Source of the DNA: Actinomadura sp. J1-007
Lineage (GTDB): Bacteria > Actinomycetota > Actinomycetes > Streptosporangiales > Streptosporangiaceae
DNA length: 64,000 nt
Assembly: GCF_009793335.1 (NCBI RefSeq)
Contig: NZ_WING01000001.1
Coordinates: 2,480,001-2,544,000, forward strand
Reading direction: 5' to 3'
In this document: piece after piece, positions 60,726-64,000 of the stretch
Layout: each line of letters begins with the position of its first letter
Position numbering within the stretch: the stretch's first letter is position 1
The notes under the pieces: generated by a model
The model's input: the letters and a program-made list of their open reading frames with translations, nothing else
What the model was told of the DNA's origin: nothing
Database searches by the model: none
Translations under genes and position numbers: made by a program

Positions 60726-60905
60726 ATGAGGTTCTCCGGCCAATATCACGACCCCGGAGACCGGCCTCTGATACAACGTCCAGCGCCATTACGATCCGGC
60801 ACTCGGCCGCTATACCAGCGCGGTCTCGCTGGGGCTCGCACCTCAACCCAACCCGCGCGCCTATGTCACGAATCCGTTTGCATGGGCTGACCCAAAGGCC
60901 GGTAG
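60726..60905 (+). pseudogene. RHS core C-terminal remnant
   Basis: MRFSGQYHD, then a frame change, ETGL, a stop codon, YNVQRHYDPALGRYTSAVSL and GLAPQPNPRAYVTNPFAWAD. This is the conserved end of an RHS shell (GxYxDxETGLYYNxxRYYDPxxGRYxSxDPLGLA), disrupted by a TGA and a frameshift. It is exactly the part missing from the RHS gene at 26.3-28.7 kb. No toxin tip follows. Confidence 0.75.
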
Positions 60906-61454
60906 GACCGGACGGCTCTGGGGGCTCGGGTGAGTGTGGTGGCAGGCGGGCCAGGCATCACTGCCAGGGGGAACGGTTGCCGCTGGACATCCCGACTGGA
61001 CGATTACTGTCTGGCCCTCGACGTCTTGTCCTGGAAGCAGTAACCCGCCTGGCCCGTGCGGCCACCCCGCGGCCGACCCCGGTCCGTCGTCCTCGACGGA
61101 CCTGGCGGTGGCGGAGAGTGACAAACGGGTGGCGTTTGACTACTTAAAGTAATTGATCGGGTGGGGGCGGGTAGGAGGCCGGTGTTCCACGTTCGCGGAG
61201 TCGAGGGAGGAGTGCCGATGCAGCCCCCTTTGCCTGCGGCTCTGGCCCGGTGGCAGGGACGGCTTCGGTCGGGGCCGTCGCGGCGAGTCTGGCGACGAGG
61301 GCGCGTGGTGGCACGGCCCTCGGGTGGCGGGCGGGACTGCCGCGGCCGGACTGGCGGGGCGGGTGCCGCGGGACGCCTTGGGTGCCGCGGTAGGCGGTCG
61401 GGCGGCAGGTGGACGATGACGGGAACGGCCCACAGGGAGAAGGCAGGCAGTGCG
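60906..61454. other. Upstream region of the cupin gene, no gene seen
   Basis: About 550 bp. The odd palindrome TACTTAAAGTA at 61141-61151 could be an operator for the cupin/VOC pair. No frame is supported. Confidence 0.4.
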
Positions 61455-61979
61455 ATGACGGACGGTCTGATCGTTCCGCCCGGCCATGGAGAGCAGGTCG
61501 GCAACGAGATCATCAACGCGACGTTCAAGGTGACCGGGGCCCATTCGCGGCACACCTCGGTGTTCGAGAACATCATCAATCCCGGGTTCGACGTCGGCGC
61601 GCACGTCCACGACCGCTTGGAGGAGTGCTTCTACATCCTCGAAGGCGAACTGGAGGTGTTCGCCTTCGAACCGGTCCAGCGTGAGGCTGAGGGGTGGGCT
61701 CAATGGCGCGCCGCCGATGGGCGGCGTCCCGTCCAGGCCGGGCCGGGGACCTGCATCTTCGTTCCGGCCGGGTGCCCGCACGCGTTCCGCAACACGACCG
61801 ACCGGCCGGCGCGCGTCCTCCAGACCGCCTCCCCGCCGCCCGACCATGAGCTGTACCTCAAGGCAATGGCGGAGCTGTTCAGCGCCGGGGCCGAGGTTCC
61901 GCAAGAGGCCGTCGTGCGGCTCCGCGAAGCCCACGACACCCGCCAGCTCACCCCGCTGACCTACCGGCCCCCGGCCTAG
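61455..61979 (+). CDS. Cupin-domain protein
   Basis: About 174 residues from ATG 61455 (MTDGLIVPPGHGEQVGNEII); ATG 61416 is possible. A single conserved cupin barrel: GFDVGAHVHDRLEECFYILE (HxH-x-E metal site), then GPGTCIFVPAGCPHAFRNTT (final His). It resembles quercetinase-like dioxygenases that use Fe, Ni or Mn. It is followed 46 bp later by a VOC gene with its own RBS, probably in one operon. Confidence 0.85.
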   Translation: MTDGLIVPPGHGEQVGNEIINATFKVTGAHSRHTSVFENIINPGFDVGAHVHDRLEECFYILEGELEVFAFEPVQREAEGWAQWRAADGRRPVQAGPGTCIFVPAGCPHAFRNTTDRPARVLQTASPPPDHELYLKAMAELFSAGAEVPQEAVVRLREAHDTRQLTPLTYRPPA

Positions 61980-62025
61980 GCCGCCCCCGCGGCCGGGCGG
62001 CCTGATCGCAGAGAAGGGAACATCG

Positions 62026-62528
62026 ATGACCATCGCGGAACTCGGGCACACCGGACTGTGGGTGAACGATCTGCCGCTGATGACGGACTTCTACCAGCGC
62101 GTGATCGGGCTGTCTCTCGTCGACCACGACGAGGAGATCGGCATGGCCTTCCTCTCTTCGCGCCCGGACACCGAACACCACGAGCTCGTCCTCCAGACCG
62201 GCCGCGACGTACCCCGGGCGCCAAGCAGCTGCACCAGATCTCTTGGCGGGTGGAGTCGCTGGACGACCTGCGCGCCTTCCACCGCAGGTTCCGGGAGGAG
62301 GGCGTTCACGTGCAGCAGGAGGTCACTCACGGGCACGCGTTCGGGATCTACTTCTTCGATCCTGAGGGCAACCGCAACGAGGTCTACCTGCGCGTCGACC
62401 AGCAGGCGCCGCAGCCCTTCCGCAAGACGATCGACTTCGGGCTGCCCCCGAGGAGATCTACGCCGAGGCCGAACGGCTCCTCAACGAGGGCGGCCCGACC
62501 TACCGTCCCGTTCAATAGCGGCGTCACC
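62026..62528 (+). CDS. VOC/extradiol-dioxygenase-like protein, two apparent frameshifts
   Basis: ATG 62026 (RBS AAGGGA) reads MTIAELGHTGLWVNDLPLMT, FYQRVIGLSLVDHDEEIGMA. A missing base at 62212-62215 (C run) and a second at 62445-62449 (C5 run) must be added to read PPGAKQLHQISWRVESLDDL, GIYFFDPEGNRNEVYLRVD and finally GLPPEEIYAEAERLLNEGGP, ending TAG 62526-62528. The joined 168-residue protein is a complete catechol-2,3-dioxygenase-like VOC enzyme with His/His/Glu metal site. Both breaks are at C runs and give perfect continuity, so sequencing error is likely. Confidence 0.8.
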
Positions 62529-62655
62529 GGCGAGGCCCGGCGGGACGCCGCTCTCCGTTCTCGTCAATGCCATCGACCGCTTCCGCATGTCCAGGCGACC
62601 ACGCGGGAACGGCCAGTTGAGGCCGTTGGGTGCTTCCGCGACCATGGTGCGGCGG

Positions 62656-63729
62656 TCAGGGGTGGGGGCGGTAGGTCAGTGGTTCCGGGGGTGTGTCGGG
62701 CGCGGGGATCAGGGTGCGGATCAGGTGGTGGTCTGGGGAGAGGGAGCAGGCGGGATCGGTGCGGGCGGCGTCGCCGGTCAGCGCGTACGCCTGGCAGCGG
62801 CAGCCGCCGAAGTCGGCGTCCCTGCGCGGGCAGGTGCGGCACGGCTCGTTCATCCAGCCGGTTCCGCGGTACGCGTTGAACGCGGGCGAGTCCGTCCAGA
62901 TCCAGGCGAGGGGGCGTTCCCGGACGTTCGGGAAGTCCAGGTCCGCGATCGCGTACGCCGCGGGGCAGGGCAGGGCGGTGCCGTCCGGGCCGACCGTGAG
63001 GGACCTCGCGCCCCAGCCGCCCATGCACGGTTTCGGGACGCCCTCGTAGTGGTCGGGCATGACCCAGGTCAGTTCGGGGCCGCCGCCGCGCCGGGCCGCG
63101 TCCGCGACCGCCGCCCTGGCCCGGGTGAGCTGGTCGCGGGTGGGGAGCAGGGCGGCGCGGTTGCGGAGCGCCCAGCCGTGGAACTGGACGTTCGCCAGCT
63201 CGATCCGGTCCGCGCCCCACCGCGTCCCGAGGTCGATGATCTCCGCGACGCTGTCCAGGTTGCGGCGGTGCAGGACGACGTTCAGGCCGAACGGCACGTC
63301 CGCCGACCGGATGACTTGTGCGGCCCGTTCTTTCGCCGCGTACGAGCGCCGTCCCGCGATCAGGTCGGAGCCCTCGCGGCGCGCGTCCTGGAGGGAGAGC
63401 TGGACGGCGTCGAGCCCGGCGTCCAGCAGGCGCGCGAGGCGGGGGCCCGACAGCCCGAGGCCGCTCGTGACGAGCTGGGTGTGCACGCCCGCGCGGTGCG
63501 CGGCCGCCACGATCGCGTCCAGGTCGGGGCGCAGCAGCGGCTCGCCGCCCGACACGTGCGCCTGGACGACGCCGAGGTCCGCCGCCTCGATGAAGACCCG
63601 CGCCCACTCGTCCCCGCCCAGCTCGGCGTCCTCGCGGACGAGTTCGAGGGGGTTGGAGCAGTACGGGCAGTGCAGCGGGCAGCGGTGCGTGACCTCCGCG
63701 AGCAGCGCCCACGGCGCCGGGACCGTCAT
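62656..63729 (-). CDS. pqqE: PqqE, radical SAM enzyme of PQQ synthesis
   Basis: About 357 residues from ATG 63729. Radical SAM cluster CPLHCPYCSNPLEL, SGGEPLLRPDLDAIV, LSLQDARREGSDLI, and auxiliary-cluster SPASM cysteines (KPCMGGWGARSLTVGPDGTA, LPCPAAY, NEPCRTCPRRDADFGGCRCQ). PqqE crosslinks Glu and Tyr in the PqqA peptide, using PqqD as chaperone. The start overlaps the pqqD stop by 4 bp (ATGA). pqqA, B and C are presumably to the right of the window. Confidence 0.95.
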   Translation of the reverse strand: MTVPAPWALLAEVTHRCPLHCPYCSNPLELVREDAELGGDEWARVFIEAADLGVVQAHVSGGEPLLRPDLDAIVAAAHRAGVHTQLVTSGLGLSGPRLARLLDAGLDAVQLSLQDARREGSDLIAGRRSYAAKERAAQVIRSADVPFGLNVVLHRRNLDSVAEIIDLGTRWGADRIELANVQFHGWALRNRAALLPTRDQLTRARAAVADAARRGGGPELTWVMPDHYEGVPKPCMGGWGARSLTVGPDGTALPCPAAYAIADLDFPNVRERPLAWIWTDSPAFNAYRGTGWMNEPCRTCPRRDADFGGCRCQAYALTGDAARTDPACSLSPDHHLIRTLIPAPDTPPEPLTYRPHP

Positions 63730-63992
63730 CGCAGCCAGCCCTTGGCGCGGACCCGTTCGAGGAACTCGGGCACCTCCCGTTCGACCGGCGCGCCGGGGAA
63801 CGCCTCGCTCAGCTCGGCGACGATGCCCGCGACCGTCCGGCTGCCGTCGCACAGCCGCAGGACGCGCCCTCCCGTCCCGCTCAGCCGTACCGCGCGCTCA
63901 GGCATGAGCAGCAGGTCGGCGTCGCGGACGCGGTCGTACCGCAGGATGACGGAGCGTGCCAGCACCGGCCGCCAGGGCGACGCGTCAGCCAT
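63726..63992 (-). CDS. pqqD: PqqD, peptide chaperone of PQQ synthesis
   Basis: 88 residues: RDADLLLMPERAVRLSGTGG, RVLRLCDGSRTVAGIVAELS, EREVPEFLERVRAKGWLR. Matches the PqqD / RiPP-recognition-element fold that presents PqqA to PqqE. Overlaps pqqE by 4 bp. Only 8 bp of the window remain upstream of it. Confidence 0.93.
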   Translation of the reverse strand: MADASPWRPVLARSVILRYDRVRDADLLLMPERAVRLSGTGGRVLRLCDGSRTVAGIVAELSEAFPGAPVEREVPEFLERVRAKGWLR

Positions 63993-64000
63993 CGCCGTCC

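Overview
The window is high-GC actinomycete DNA. An SCO5389-family protein, a DUF6191 protein, helix-turn-helix/DUF6879 regulator sets, a P450 with the AGNET I-helix motif, pSAM2-like gene style and a type I-E CRISPR repeat all fit a filamentous genus such as Actinomadura or a relative in Thermomonosporaceae/Streptosporangiales. I cannot fix the genus from sequence alone.

Layout. (1) 1-23.2 kb is ordinary chromosome: a two-component system whose kinase carries an unusual ~345-residue Pro/Gly-rich N-terminus, a cytokinin-dehydrogenase-like flavoenzyme, an excalibur lipoprotein, an amidase, VOC/AraC genes, a secreted propeller-like protein, an SDR/enoyl-CoA hydratase operon, topoisomerase IB, a secreted GH1 enzyme, a probable c-di-AMP (ydaO) riboswitch ahead of an NlpC/P60 hydrolase, an ADP-ribosylglycohydrolase, a dienelactone hydrolase, a thioesterase, a P450 and TenA. 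(2) 23.6-40.6 kb is an accessory region built on a tRNA-Lys(UUU) gene. An intact tRNA is followed by two further copies of its 3' end (29536-29584 and 40589-40629). The first interval holds CRISPR array 1, an IS256-family scar and a broken RHS polymorphic-toxin locus with toxin tip and immunity gene. The second is an ~11-kb integrated element with integrase, excisionase, replication ATPase, terminase small subunit, major capsid protein, a hydroxymethylbilane-synthase-like gene and a regulator cluster: a candidate capsid-encoding phage satellite. (3) 40.6-53.1 kb is a complete type I-E CRISPR-Cas locus (cas3-cas8e-cas11-cas7-cas5-cas6-cas1-cas2, all on the minus strand) with two arrays fused tail to tail next to cas2 and a 22-repeat array upstream of cas3. 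(4) 53.1-59.4 kb has decayed genes (GNAT, IS1182-like transposase, MacB-type permease) around a GntR-controlled catabolic regulon: BKACE enzyme, polysaccharide-deacetylase-like protein, VOC protein and FAH hydrolase. (5) 59.6-64 kb has a hairpin cluster, a sugar nucleotidyltransferase, an RHS-core relic, a cupin/VOC pair, and pqqE and pqqD running to the right edge.

How the parts relate. All four CRISPR arrays share a 54-bp leader-proximal block. In the array next to cas2 this block lies mostly inside the 3' coding end of cas2. About 530 bp downstream of the tRNA is duplicated, and each copy leads straight into a CRISPR array, so one array probably arose by duplication or import of a chromosomal segment at the tRNA att site. 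A nearly identical 30-bp double operator lies before the BKACE gene and before the deacetylase-VOC-FAH operon, and a further half lies in front of the GntR gene, which ties these genes into one regulon.

Caution on quality. Seven otherwise intact genes or remnants (including cas8e and cas11) are each broken once or twice by what looks like one missing base in a G/C homopolymer. The simplest reading is homopolymer undercalling in the assembly, so those genes are annotated as joined CDSs and the CRISPR system should not be called dead on this evidence.
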